Made by a program: the position numbers and the translations under genes
Source of the DNA: Caballeronia sp. SEWSISQ10-4 2
GTDB lineage: Bacteria; Pseudomonadota; Gammaproteobacteria; Burkholderiales; Burkholderiaceae
Direction: 5' to 3'
DNA length: 64,000 bases
NCBI RefSeq assembly: GCF_030464885.1
Contig: NZ_JALPRJ010000047.1
Coordinates: forward strand, 1 to 64,000
Shown: in pieces, positions 8,717-16,497 of the stretch
Layout: the number at the start of each line of letters is the position of its first letter
How positions within the stretch are numbered: the first letter of the stretch is position 1
The notes under the pieces: model-generated
What the model saw: only the letters and a program-made list of their open reading frames with translations
Databases searched by the model: none
What the model was told of the DNA's origin: nothing

Positions 8717-9439
8717 ATGAGCTGCGTTCTTAGATTGATGGGCGTGTCGAAGCGCTACGGCGCGCTGAAGGTCACCGACAACATCAGCTTCGCGATCGAG
8801 CAAGGCGAAACCTATGGGATCCTCGGACCGAACGGCGCGGGCAAGACCACGCTTTTCAACCTCATCAGCGGCGATACACGCCCGGACGCCGGTGCGATCG
8901 AATTCGACGGTGCGGATATCGCCGCGCTGGCGCCGCATCGCCGATGTATTGCGGGCATCGGCCGGTCGTATCAGGTGCCGCGTCCCTTCGGCGGGATGAC
9001 GGTGTTCGAGAACCTCCTGGTCGGCGCGACTTTCGGCGGCGCGCTGAAGGAGCGCGAAGCCGCCGGGCTGTGCATCGACGTGCTGGAGCGCACCGGCCTT
9101 AAGCGCCGCGCGAACCAGTTGGCGAGCACACTCACGCTGCTCGACCGCAAGCGCCTCGAACTTGCTCGGGCGATGGCGACGCGGCCGAAACTCCTGCTGC
9201 TCGATGAAATCGCGGGCGGTCTCACGGAGCCGGAGACACACGAACTCGTCGATGAAATCCGGCGCGTCAAGGAGCAAGGCGTGACGATCGTATGGATCGA
9301 GCATGTGGTGCATGCATTGCTTGCTGTCGCCGACCGGCTGCTCGTCATTCACTTCGGCAAGCACCTCGCGGAAGGCTTACCTGCTGCCGTGATGGACAAC
9401 CCTGAAGTCAAGCGAGTCTATCTCGGCCTGGAGGCTTGA
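8717..9439 (+). CDS. livG: ABC transporter ATP-binding protein, LivG type
   Basis: The 240-residue ATPase has Walker A GPNGAGKTT, the Q-loop region GIGRSYQVPRPF characteristic of LivG, and Walker B LLLLDEIAGGL. The usual LSGGQ signature is degenerate: the sequence here is LASTLTLLDRKRLELARAM, a pattern seen in LivG-like proteins of aromatic transporters. It would energise the permease pair encoded downstream. ATG 8717 lies 13 bases after the binding-protein stop and follows GAGG. Confidence 0.88.
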   Translation: MSCVLRLMGVSKRYGALKVTDNISFAIEQGETYGILGPNGAGKTTLFNLISGDTRPDAGAIEFDGADIAALAPHRRCIAGIGRSYQVPRPFGGMTVFENLLVGATFGGALKEREAAGLCIDVLERTGLKRRANQLASTLTLLDRKRLELARAMATRPKLLLLDEIAGGLTEPETHELVDEIRRVKEQGVTIVWIEHVVHALLAVADRLLVIHFGKHLAEGLPAAVMDNPEVKRVYLGLEA

Positions 9440-9441
9440 TC

Positions 9442-10149
9442 ATGCCGGTCATTCTTGAAACTCACGGCCTGACTGCTTTTTACGGCGACTTCCAGGCGTT
9501 GTTCGGCATCGACGTAACAGTCAACCGTGGTGAAGTGATTGCGTTGATCGGTTCTAACGGGGCGGGTAAGTCAACCTTTCTGAAGGCGCTGGCGGGACTC
9601 TTGCGCGCGCCCGCGCAGCAGATTGTCTACAAGGGTGAGCCGGTCGGCGGCATGGCGGCTGCACGCATCGTTGGCAAGGGCATTGCACTCGTGCCGGAAG
9701 GGCGGCGGCTTTTCGCGAGTTTGTCGGTGGAAGAAAACCTGATGCTCGGCGCGTATTGTTCGCGGCCCGGTCGCTGGAGTCTCGATACCGTATACGCGCT
9801 TTTCCCTGTGCTGAAGGAGCGGCGGCATCATCCGGCAACTGCGCTGTCCGGTGGGCAGCAGCAGATGGTCGCACTTGGCCGTGCGTTGATGAGTAATCCG
9901 GAACTTCTCATGTGCGACGAACTTTCTCTCGGCCTCGCACCTGTGATTGTCAGGGAAATCTATGCCGCCCTGCCGTCGATTGTCGCCGACGGCATGAGCG
10001 CGATCGTCGTCGAGCAGGACGTGCAACTCGCGCGGCGCGTGTCGAAGCGCTTCTATTGCTTTCAGGAGGGTCGCGTGTCGTTGTCGGGTGCATCGGCCGA
10101 GGTCTCCGACGAGGCCATCACGCAAGCCTATTTCGGAGCGGTCTCATGA
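9442..10149 (+). CDS. livF: ABC transporter ATP-binding protein, LivF type
   Basis: The 235-residue ATPase has Walker A GSNGAGKST, the LSGGQQQMVALGRAL signature and Walker B LLMCDELSLGLAP, as expected for LivF. ATG 9442 is chosen over a TTG two codons earlier because GGAGG (9430-9434) is correctly spaced and family members start here. Its last four bases overlap the start of the following permease gene, so the two are probably translationally coupled. Confidence 0.9.
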   Translation: MPVILETHGLTAFYGDFQALFGIDVTVNRGEVIALIGSNGAGKSTFLKALAGLLRAPAQQIVYKGEPVGGMAAARIVGKGIALVPEGRRLFASLSVEENLMLGAYCSRPGRWSLDTVYALFPVLKERRHHPATALSGGQQQMVALGRALMSNPELLMCDELSLGLAPVIVREIYAALPSIVADGMSAIVVEQDVQLARRVSKRFYCFQEGRVSLSGASAEVSDEAITQAYFGAVS

Positions 10150-11012
10150 GTTCACTGATCAACATCCTCTTGCAGGGCGTCTTGCTCGGCGCGCTTTATG
10201 CGCTCTTCGCAATGGGCCAGTCACTGGTGTTCGGTGTCATGCGCCTGACCAATACCGCGCACGGCGACTTCATCGTGCTGCTGGTGTTCGTCCTGTTCGT
10301 CCTCACGAACTGGGCTCACATACCGCTTTGGGCCGCTGTGCCGCTGCTGATCGCAATCGCGTTCGGTGCGGGTTACGCGGTGCAATACACCATCCTCAAT
10401 CGCGTAAGCGGCCGCGACCCCTTGCCATCTCTCGTGGTCACGTTCGGCCTCTCCATCGTGATCCAGAATGTGCTGCAAGAAGTGTTTTCCGCCGACCCGC
10501 GCTCGCTTGCGACAGGCGGTTTCGAATCGATGAGCATTGCGTTGCCAGGCGGCATCGCGCTCGGACTCCTGCCACTGCTGACGCTTGCCATCACGGTGGC
10601 GGCCACGCTCGGGCTGCAGTGGCTGTTCGGCCACACGCCGCTCGGTCGGGCCTTCCGCGCCACCTCCGACGACCGCGAGATCGTGCAACTGATGGGTGTC
10701 TCGCCGCGCAGGACCTTCGCCCTCGCGATGAGCATCGCCTTCGTGCTGATCGCGCTTGCCGCTACGCTTTATGCCATGCGTACCGCTGTCTCTCCCTCTG
10801 ACGGCCCGGCATTGCTGCTGTATGCGTTCGAGGCGGTGATCATCGGCGGGATGGGGTCGTTCTGGGGCACGTTCCTAGGCGGAATCGCGCTTGGCATCGC
10901 TCAGCAGATCGGCTTCTATTTCGATCCTGGTTGGGGCATCTGGCTAGGTCATGTGCTGTTTCTTGCGCTGCTGACGGTACGGCCTCAGGGCCTGTTGCCC
11001 AAGACTGCGTGA
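10146..11012 (+). CDS. livH: Branched-chain-type ABC permease, LivH type
   Basis: The 288-residue inner-membrane permease is hydrophobic throughout, with about eight segments, and carries the LivH-like GALYALFAMGQSLVFGVMRL start and the EAVIIGGMGSFWGTFLGG motif near the C-terminus. It pairs with the LivM-type protein downstream. ATG 10146 overlaps the end of livF by 4 bases; the frame stays open upstream but without similarity. Confidence 0.9.
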   Translation: MSSLINILLQGVLLGALYALFAMGQSLVFGVMRLTNTAHGDFIVLLVFVLFVLTNWAHIPLWAAVPLLIAIAFGAGYAVQYTILNRVSGRDPLPSLVVTFGLSIVIQNVLQEVFSADPRSLATGGFESMSIALPGGIALGLLPLLTLAITVAATLGLQWLFGHTPLGRAFRATSDDREIVQLMGVSPRRTFALAMSIAFVLIALAATLYAMRTAVSPSDGPALLLYAFEAVIIGGMGSFWGTFLGGIALGIAQQIGFYFDPGWGIWLGHVLFLALLTVRPQGLLPKTA

Positions 11013-11034
11013 CACCCGCTGCGAGGTGAGCCAA

Positions 11035-11061
11035 ATGAACGTGATGAATGTGATGAATGTG
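11035..11061 (+). repeat. Three 9-bp tandem repeats covering the livM start codon
   Basis: ATGAACGTG, ATGAATGTG and ATGAATGTG follow one another and encode MNV three times. Each unit holds an in-frame ATG (11035, 11044, 11053). Gain or loss of a unit would keep the frame and change only the number of start codons and N-terminal residues. Confidence 0.75.
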
Positions 11062-12135
11062 AGTAAGCGAAGTTTCGAAATCCGGCGGGCGACGCGTGCA
11101 AGCAGAGTGGCGGTGTTGGTCCTCTTGATCGTCGCTGTGCTGGTCGCAAGTTTCCCCTACTGGGCGGGTCGAGACACCTTGCGCGACTTCACTCAGATCG
11201 CCGCCTATCTGGTCTTCGCGATGATGTGGAACCTGCTCGCGGGTTACGGCGGTCTGGTGTCGATCGGACAGCAGGCGTATTTCGGCATTGGCGGGTACGC
11301 GATGCTGGTGCTCGCCAACTATGGCGGCGTATCGCCCTTTGTCGCTGTGCCGATTGCCGGCGCTATCGCCGTGCTGATCGCGGTGCCCGTATCGCTCATT
11401 GCGTTCCGGCTGGAAGGCGGGTACTTCGCCATAGGCACATGGGTGATCGCCGAGGTGTTCCGCTTGACGGTCGCGAACGTGTCCTGGCTTGGCGGCGGTT
11501 CAGGCACGAGCCTGACCGCGTTACAGGACGTGCCGCGCTCGCTGCGCGAATCGCTGACGTTGTGGCTGGCGCTTGCCATTGTCGCGGCTTCTATCGGCTT
11601 GCTGTACGTGTTCCTGCGCTCTAAACGCGGTCTTGCGCTTACCGCGATGCGCGACAACGCGGTGGCGGCGAACAGCCAGGGTGTCGATGTAAAACGTGCA
11701 AGACTCGGGGTTTATCTTGTGTCGGCAGGTGGCGCCGCGCTCGCGGGCGGGCTCTATTTCGTGGGCAATCTGCGTATTTCGCCCGACGCCGCGTTCTCCG
11801 TGAACTGGACTGCCTTCGCGATTTTCATCGTGATGATCGGCGGGCTGGGTACGCTCGAAGGGCCGATCATCGGTACCCTGATATTCTTCCTGCTGAACAA
11901 GTTCTTGTCGGATTTCGGCACCTGGTATCTGATCGGACTGGGCACGCTCGCGATCGTCGTCACGATGTTTTTCCCGCAGGGATTGTGGGGTTACGTATCG
12001 CGACGGTTCGGCCTGCAACTTTTTCCCGTCGGCCGGCGTGTCGTGTTCCTCGACACCGGACCCTCGGTTTCAGCCGCGCCTAAAGAATCCGCGGAATCCG
12101 CGGAATCCGCGGACCCCCTGCATGCTGCACCTTGA
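11035..12135 (+). CDS. livM: Branched-chain-type ABC permease, LivM type
   Basis: The 366-residue permease has roughly ten hydrophobic segments and the LivM motifs GLVSIGQQAYFGIGGYA and MIGGLGTLEGPIIGT. ATG 11035 is preferred to GTG 11026 because GAGG (11023-11026) is 8 bases upstream. The N-terminus consists of three MNV repeats. The C-terminal tail is a non-conserved acidic/serine stretch containing ESA three times, from a second 9-bp repeat. These tails are unusual for LivM and are probably outside the membrane domain. It completes the importer of the cluster. Confidence 0.9.
   Translation: MNVMNVMNVSKRSFEIRRATRASRVAVLVLLIVAVLVASFPYWAGRDTLRDFTQIAAYLVFAMMWNLLAGYGGLVSIGQQAYFGIGGYAMLVLANYGGVSPFVAVPIAGAIAVLIAVPVSLIAFRLEGGYFAIGTWVIAEVFRLTVANVSWLGGGSGTSLTALQDVPRSLRESLTLWLALAIVAASIGLLYVFLRSKRGLALTAMRDNAVAANSQGVDVKRARLGVYLVSAGGAALAGGLYFVGNLRISPDAAFSVNWTAFAIFIVMIGGLGTLEGPIIGTLIFFLLNKFLSDFGTWYLIGLGTLAIVVTMFFPQGLWGYVSRRFGLQLFPVGRRVVFLDTGPSVSAAPKESAESAESADPLHAAP
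12085..12111 (+). repeat. Three 9-bp tandem repeats in the livM 3' end
   Basis: GAATCCGCG is repeated three times exactly and encodes ESAESAESA in the C-terminal tail of the LivM-type permease. The unit is a multiple of three, so slippage would change tail length without breaking the frame. Confidence 0.8.
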
Positions 12136-12144
12136 GGTAAGACG

Positions 12145-12984
12145 ATGAAAGACCAGAACAGCGAGACCATCACCGAAACCGTGCTGCAGTCGTTCAGCGG
12201 CTGCACCAATCCTCGTACCAGGGAGATCATGACTGCGCTCGTGCGGCATCTGCACAACTTCGCTCGTGAAGTGCGGTTGACGCAAACGGAGTGGCGGCAA
12301 GGCATCGAATTCCTGACCGCGACAGGTAAGAAGTGCGATGGCATTCGCCAGGAGTTCATTCTGCTATCCGACACGCTCGGGCTGTCGATTCTGCTCGACG
12401 CCATTAACAACCGCCGTGAAGGGGAGTCGACGGAGAACAGCTTGCTCGGACCGTTCTATCGTGAAGGAGCGAAGGACGCCGCCTTCGGTGCGAACATTGC
12501 GCAAACCGAGGGTGAACCCGCGTTGTTTCATGGACGTCTTGTCGACATGCATGGAAAGCCGGTAGCCGGCGCACTCATCGAGGTATGGCAGACGGCTGCC
12601 AACGGCATGTACGAAGGGCAGGACCCCGAGCAGCCGGAGAGCAACCTGCGCGGCCGGTTCCACTCGAACGCGCAAGGCGAATATGCTTTTCGCGCGATCA
12701 AGCCCACCAGCTATCCGATACCCGACGACGGTCCGGTCGGCAAGATGCTCGCGGCTACCGGCCGCCATCCGATGCGCCCGGCGCATGTGCATTTCCTGAT
12801 CGAAGCGCCGGGTTACGAGACCGTGACGACAGCCTTGTTCTCATCCGATGACAAGTACGTTGAATCGGATGCGGTCTTTGGTGTGAAGTCGTCGCTGGTC
12901 GTGGAGTACGTGCTCAGGGAAAACAAGGGAGCGGAGCCGTACTACGAGGTGGAGCGCGACTTCGTGCTGATCGCGAAGGAGTGA
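12145..12984 (+). CDS. Hydroxyquinol 1,2-dioxygenase (intradiol)
   Basis: The 279-residue Fe(III) intradiol dioxygenase should cleave hydroxyquinol (1,2,4-trihydroxybenzene) to maleylacetate. The N-terminal helical dimer domain (to about residue 100) precedes a beta-sandwich with the ligands Y156, Y190, H214 and H216. Their spacing matches hydroxyquinol dioxygenases, and SYPIPDDGPVG fits this subfamily better than catechol dioxygenases. ATG 12145 follows GAGG (12134-12137), 9 bases after the livM stop. With the reductase upstream it gives a second route into 3-oxoadipate. Catechol 1,2-dioxygenase is the alternative but less likely. Confidence 0.9.
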   Translation: MKDQNSETITETVLQSFSGCTNPRTREIMTALVRHLHNFAREVRLTQTEWRQGIEFLTATGKKCDGIRQEFILLSDTLGLSILLDAINNRREGESTENSLLGPFYREGAKDAAFGANIAQTEGEPALFHGRLVDMHGKPVAGALIEVWQTAANGMYEGQDPEQPESNLRGRFHSNAQGEYAFRAIKPTSYPIPDDGPVGKMLAATGRHPMRPAHVHFLIEAPGYETVTTALFSSDDKYVESDAVFGVKSSLVVEYVLRENKGAEPYYEVERDFVLIAKE

Positions 12985-12990
12985 GAAACC

Positions 12991-13332
12991 ATGGGCGATC
13001 GAGTAAGCGACAGCGCTCATCTCTGCACCCTCGACGACGTGCCGGACGGCGGAGGTTTTGAGGCGCGGGCTGAAGTGCTCGTGCTGCGCAGAGGAGACAG
13101 CGCATGGGCCTATCGCAATGTATGCCCGCACTTTTCGATCCCGTTGAACTACGAACCGAACACATTCTGCGCCTATGGCGGCGAGCTTCTCATGTGCGCC
13201 CATCACAGTGCGATGTTTCGGTTCGAGGACGGCGTGTGCGTGGATGGTCCGTGCCTTGGCGCGAGCCTGACACCCGTGCCGATCCGCATCGAGGACAGAA
13301 AAATATTGGTCGACGAACAAGGTCCTTGTTAG
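12991..13332 (+). CDS. Rieske [2Fe-2S] ferredoxin-like protein
   Basis: The 113-residue protein has the Rieske ligands C45-P-H47 and C69-A-H-H72 and is the size of a soluble Rieske ferredoxin. No oxygenase alpha subunit or ferredoxin reductase is encoded nearby, so its partner is not obvious. It starts 6 bases after the hydroxyquinol dioxygenase stop and ends the operon, converging with the flavin monooxygenase gene. It may deliver electrons to an enzyme encoded elsewhere, or keep the iron dioxygenases of this cluster reduced; both are inference. Confidence 0.88.
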   Translation: MGDRVSDSAHLCTLDDVPDGGGFEARAEVLVLRRGDSAWAYRNVCPHFSIPLNYEPNTFCAYGGELLMCAHHSAMFRFEDGVCVDGPCLGASLTPVPIRIEDRKILVDEQGPC

Positions 13333-13353
13333 CCTTAAACAGAAAACCGTTCG

Positions 13354-14751
13354 TTACTCGAGCGAACTCAACGCTTCCTTGCGCTTAACGGCCTCGATGT
13401 CCCGATACCTCGCACCCGGATGCTCGGCCGGCAACAAACGCCCTCTGCCGAACAGCTTTTCGCGCAACGTGCCAGACGTATATTCCTTGCGATAGACGCC
13501 ACGCCGCTGCAACTCCGGCACCAGATAATTGACGATGTCCTCGAAGGTCTCGTGCGCGACCGCATAAGCGAGATTGAAACCGTCGACACCGGTCTCTTCC
13601 ACCCAGGTTTGCAGAATATCGGCAACAGTTGCCGCGGAACCGACGAAGACCGGCCCCATGCCGCCGATACCGCCCCATGCCGCGAGTTCGTCGATCGTCC
13701 ACGACTTCGCGCCCCCCGCCAGATGTTCAATGGCCGAGACAATGGCGTTGGTCTCCACCTTCCTGACCAGATCGGTCGGCGCGTACTGGCCGAAGTCGAC
13801 GCCGGTCCAACCCGACATGAACACGAGCGAGCCATCGTACGAGGTGTAGCGGCGGTACTCTTCGAACTTCGCCTGCGCCTTGGCATCCGTCTCGTCGACA
13901 ATGACCGTGACCAGGTTATAGATCAGCAATCCGGCGGCGTCACGCCCGGCCCCCGCGGCCTGGTGGCGAACGTCTGCGACATAACTCTTCAACACCTCCT
14001 TCGTCGGGGCGGCGACGAATACGCACTCGGCGTGCTGAGCCGCGAACGCTTTACCCGAACCAGACGCGCCAGCCTGATAGAGCACCGGCGTGCGCTGAGG
14101 TGAGGGTTCGCAAAGATGGTAGCCGGGCACGTCGAAGTATTTTCCGTGGTGACCTATCTCATGGACCTTCTCGGGATGCGTAAAAACCCGGTTGTGACGG
14201 TCCCGGACCACGGCGTCCTCCTCCCAGCTTCCCTCGAAAAGCTTGTACAGCACCTCGATATATTCCGCCGCCACTTCATAGCGGTTCGCGTGCTTGCGCA
14301 AGCCGCCTTCGCTGATATTCTTCGCGCCGCTTTCCAGATACGACGTCACGATATTCCATCCAACGCGGCCTTTCGTATGGTGATCGGCAGTCGAGAGGCG
14401 GCGTGCGAATGTGTAAGGATGCTCGAAGGTCGTCGACGCCGTGATGCCGATGCCCAGGTGCTCGGTCACCATTGCGATGGGCGCCGCGAGTTGCAGCGGA
14501 TCGTTGACCGGGATCTGCGCCGCCTGATGGATCGCGTGGTAGTTGCTGCCTTTGTAGACGTCGTAATAACCGATTACGTCGGCTATGAAGATGCCGTCGA
14601 AGAAACCCTTCTCGAGAATTTTTGCAAGATCGGTCCAGTATTTGAGGTCCTTGTATTGCGATGACCGGTCGCGTGGATGAGACCACAAGCCCGGCGACTG
14701 ATGACCGACGCAGTTCATCTCGAACGCGTTGAAATGGATGGTTTTGCTCAT
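13354..14751 (-). CDS. LLM-class FMN-dependent monooxygenase, NtaA/SnaA/DszA type
   Basis: The 465-residue protein belongs to the luciferase-like flavin monooxygenases that use reduced FMN from a separate reductase. Typical segments are FDGIFIADVIG, LGIGITASTTFEHPYTFARRLSTADHHTKGRVGWNIVTS and PVLYQAGASGSGKAFAAQHAE. The family includes DszA (dibenzothiophene sulfone), NtaA (nitrilotriacetate) and EmoA (EDTA). No flavin reductase gene is in the window. It converges on the Rieske gene and is divergent from an MFS gene. It might generate a hydroxylated aromatic feeding the hydroquinone route or act with the SfnB-like protein at 19.1 kb; the substrate is unknown. Confidence 0.88.
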   Translation of the reverse strand: MSKTIHFNAFEMNCVGHQSPGLWSHPRDRSSQYKDLKYWTDLAKILEKGFFDGIFIADVIGYYDVYKGSNYHAIHQAAQIPVNDPLQLAAPIAMVTEHLGIGITASTTFEHPYTFARRLSTADHHTKGRVGWNIVTSYLESGAKNISEGGLRKHANRYEVAAEYIEVLYKLFEGSWEEDAVVRDRHNRVFTHPEKVHEIGHHGKYFDVPGYHLCEPSPQRTPVLYQAGASGSGKAFAAQHAECVFVAAPTKEVLKSYVADVRHQAAGAGRDAAGLLIYNLVTVIVDETDAKAQAKFEEYRRYTSYDGSLVFMSGWTGVDFGQYAPTDLVRKVETNAIVSAIEHLAGGAKSWTIDELAAWGGIGGMGPVFVGSAATVADILQTWVEETGVDGFNLAYAVAHETFEDIVNYLVPELQRRGVYRKEYTSGTLREKLFGRGRLLPAEHPGARYRDIEAVKRKEALSSLE

Positions 14752-14931
14752 GGCTGTCGATTGCTCGATTTTCTCTTTAATTTCTCTCTAAGAACCAGAC
14801 AATGTAGTCGCCGAATCGATCGACCGCTCTAACGATTTCAGCTTTGCATATGTGCGTGGCTGTAAAGACGAGTGCATCGAGCGAACCCTTGCCGCAGATC
14901 ATCGGTGCTTGCCCTTGAGCCGTTCATATCG

Positions 14932-14977
14932 AAAGAAAAACTTGTTCTTTGCCTGACACGATAGCTATCCGTATAAA
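14932..14977 (+). promoter_or_regulatory. Predicted sigma70 promoter with overlapping inverted repeat, upstream of MFS gene
   Basis: TTGCCT (14949-14954) and TATAAA (14972-14977) are separated by 17 bases, matching four and five of six consensus positions. AAAGAA (14932-14937) and TTCTTT (14945-14950) form an inverted repeat running into the -35 element, a likely operator. Transcription would start near 14984, about 35 bases before the TTG start codon. This is a pattern match only. Confidence 0.4.
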
Positions 14978-15018
14978 GCTTCTTTGCCGTGGAACCCCAT
15001 CAAGCAAGGAGGCGCATC

Positions 15019-16497
15019 TTGAGCACCGTCGACATTGAAACCGTCTTGCCTGCGTCATTGCCGATTGGATCGGCCAGTGACGTATCGCGCCTGATCAACA
15101 ACAGCCGGTCGAAGAACACTCACGCTCGCGTGATTGTTATGCTCGCGTTAGGCGGTGTGTTTCTCGACGCTTACGATCTCACGACACTTTCATACGGCAT
15201 TCAGGACGTCACGCGCGAATTCAATTTGACCCCTGCGCTAAGCGGGTTTGTCAGCTCATCGATCATGATCGGAACCATACTCGGCAGTCTTGCCGGAGGG
15301 TGGCTTACTGACAAAATCGGCCGCTACCAGGTCTTCATGGCCGACATGCTGTTCTTCGTTGTCGCAGCCATTGCAGCGGGGCTTGCGCCGAATGTCTGGG
15401 TACTGATTGCGGCACGCTTCGTGATGGGATTGGGCGTTGGCATCGACTTACCGGTGGCGATGGCGTTCCTTTCTGAATTCTCCAAGTTCAACGGGCGCGG
15501 GAACAAGGCGTCGCGGCTCGCGGCGTGGTGCCCGATGTGGTACGCGGCGTCGTCAGCGTGTTTTCTGATTGTGTTCGCGTTGTACTTTTTTCTGCCTGCT
15601 CAGCATGCAGACTGGCTCTGGCGGGCATCGCTCATCTTCGGGGCGGTGCCCGCGCTGGTCATCATCATGGTCCGCAGCAAGTTCATGAACGAGTCGCCGT
15701 TGTGGGCTGCGAACCAGGGCAATCTGAAAGAAGCGGTGCGTATCCTGCGCGAGTCGTACGGCATTCACGCACATGCCGTGGACGACGCGCAGGAACAGAA
15801 AGTGTCGAAGCAGCCGCCGGTCAAATTCCGCGTGTTGTTCCAGCGGCCTTATTTGCAACGCACGCTGGTCGCCAGCGTGATGAATCTCTGCATCCCGTTT
15901 GAATACACCGCGATCGCCTTTTTCCTGCCGTCGATACTGTCGCAATTCCTCGGCGCGGGTGTGTTCGAAACAATCGCAGCGTCGCTTGGGCTTAACCTGC
16001 TGTTTGCACTGACAGGTGGTTTGCTCGGCATGCGTCTCGCCTATAAATTCCCATCGCGGCATGTTGCAATAGCAGGCTTTGCGTTGCAATTCGTTTCGCT
16101 GATCGCGCTGGCGCTGATCGGACATCCGCAGGCGGCGCTGGGTATCGGACTCGCCGTCCTGATGTTGGGCACATGGTTGTTTGCTGAAGGTTTTGGCCCC
16201 GGCGCGCAAATGATGATTTATCCGGCGTTGTCTTATCCGACTTCGATTCGCGGCACGGGTGTAGGTTTCGGCCGGTCGCTTGCCGGTATCGGCAGTGCGT
16301 TGGCGTTGTTCGTATTGCCCATCCTCAAGGCGCGTTTTAGCACCGACATGTTCTGGATCGTAGCGTTGGCAGCCGTAATTCCGATCGTGTTCCTCGTGTT
16401 GATCCGCTATGAGCCGACCGCACATGATATCGACGACGAAGATGCGCCCACGCCAGGGACAACGGCCACGACCTCACGGCCGGCCTGCCAGTGTTAG
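15019..16497 (+). CDS. MFS transporter (sugar/aromatic-acid type)
   Basis: The 492-residue inner-membrane carrier has twelve expected segments with the MFS loop motif GGWLTDKIGR after segment 2 and a related DLTTLSYG start seen in metabolite/H+ symporters. The TTG start at 15019 is chosen because a full AAGGAGG (15006-15012) is 6 bases upstream; an in-frame GTG at 14989 has no such site. Its stop overlaps the next gene (ABC ATPase) by 7 bases. It is divergent from the flavin monooxygenase, so it may move that enzyme's substrate. The ligand cannot be read from sequence. Confidence 0.83.
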   Translation: MSTVDIETVLPASLPIGSASDVSRLINNSRSKNTHARVIVMLALGGVFLDAYDLTTLSYGIQDVTREFNLTPALSGFVSSSIMIGTILGSLAGGWLTDKIGRYQVFMADMLFFVVAAIAAGLAPNVWVLIAARFVMGLGVGIDLPVAMAFLSEFSKFNGRGNKASRLAAWCPMWYAASSACFLIVFALYFFLPAQHADWLWRASLIFGAVPALVIIMVRSKFMNESPLWAANQGNLKEAVRILRESYGIHAHAVDDAQEQKVSKQPPVKFRVLFQRPYLQRTLVASVMNLCIPFEYTAIAFFLPSILSQFLGAGVFETIAASLGLNLLFALTGGLLGMRLAYKFPSRHVAIAGFALQFVSLIALALIGHPQAALGIGLAVLMLGTWLFAEGFGPGAQMMIYPALSYPTSIRGTGVGFGRSLAGIGSALALFVLPILKARFSTDMFWIVALAAVIPIVFLVLIRYEPTAHDIDDEDAPTPGTTATTSRPACQC

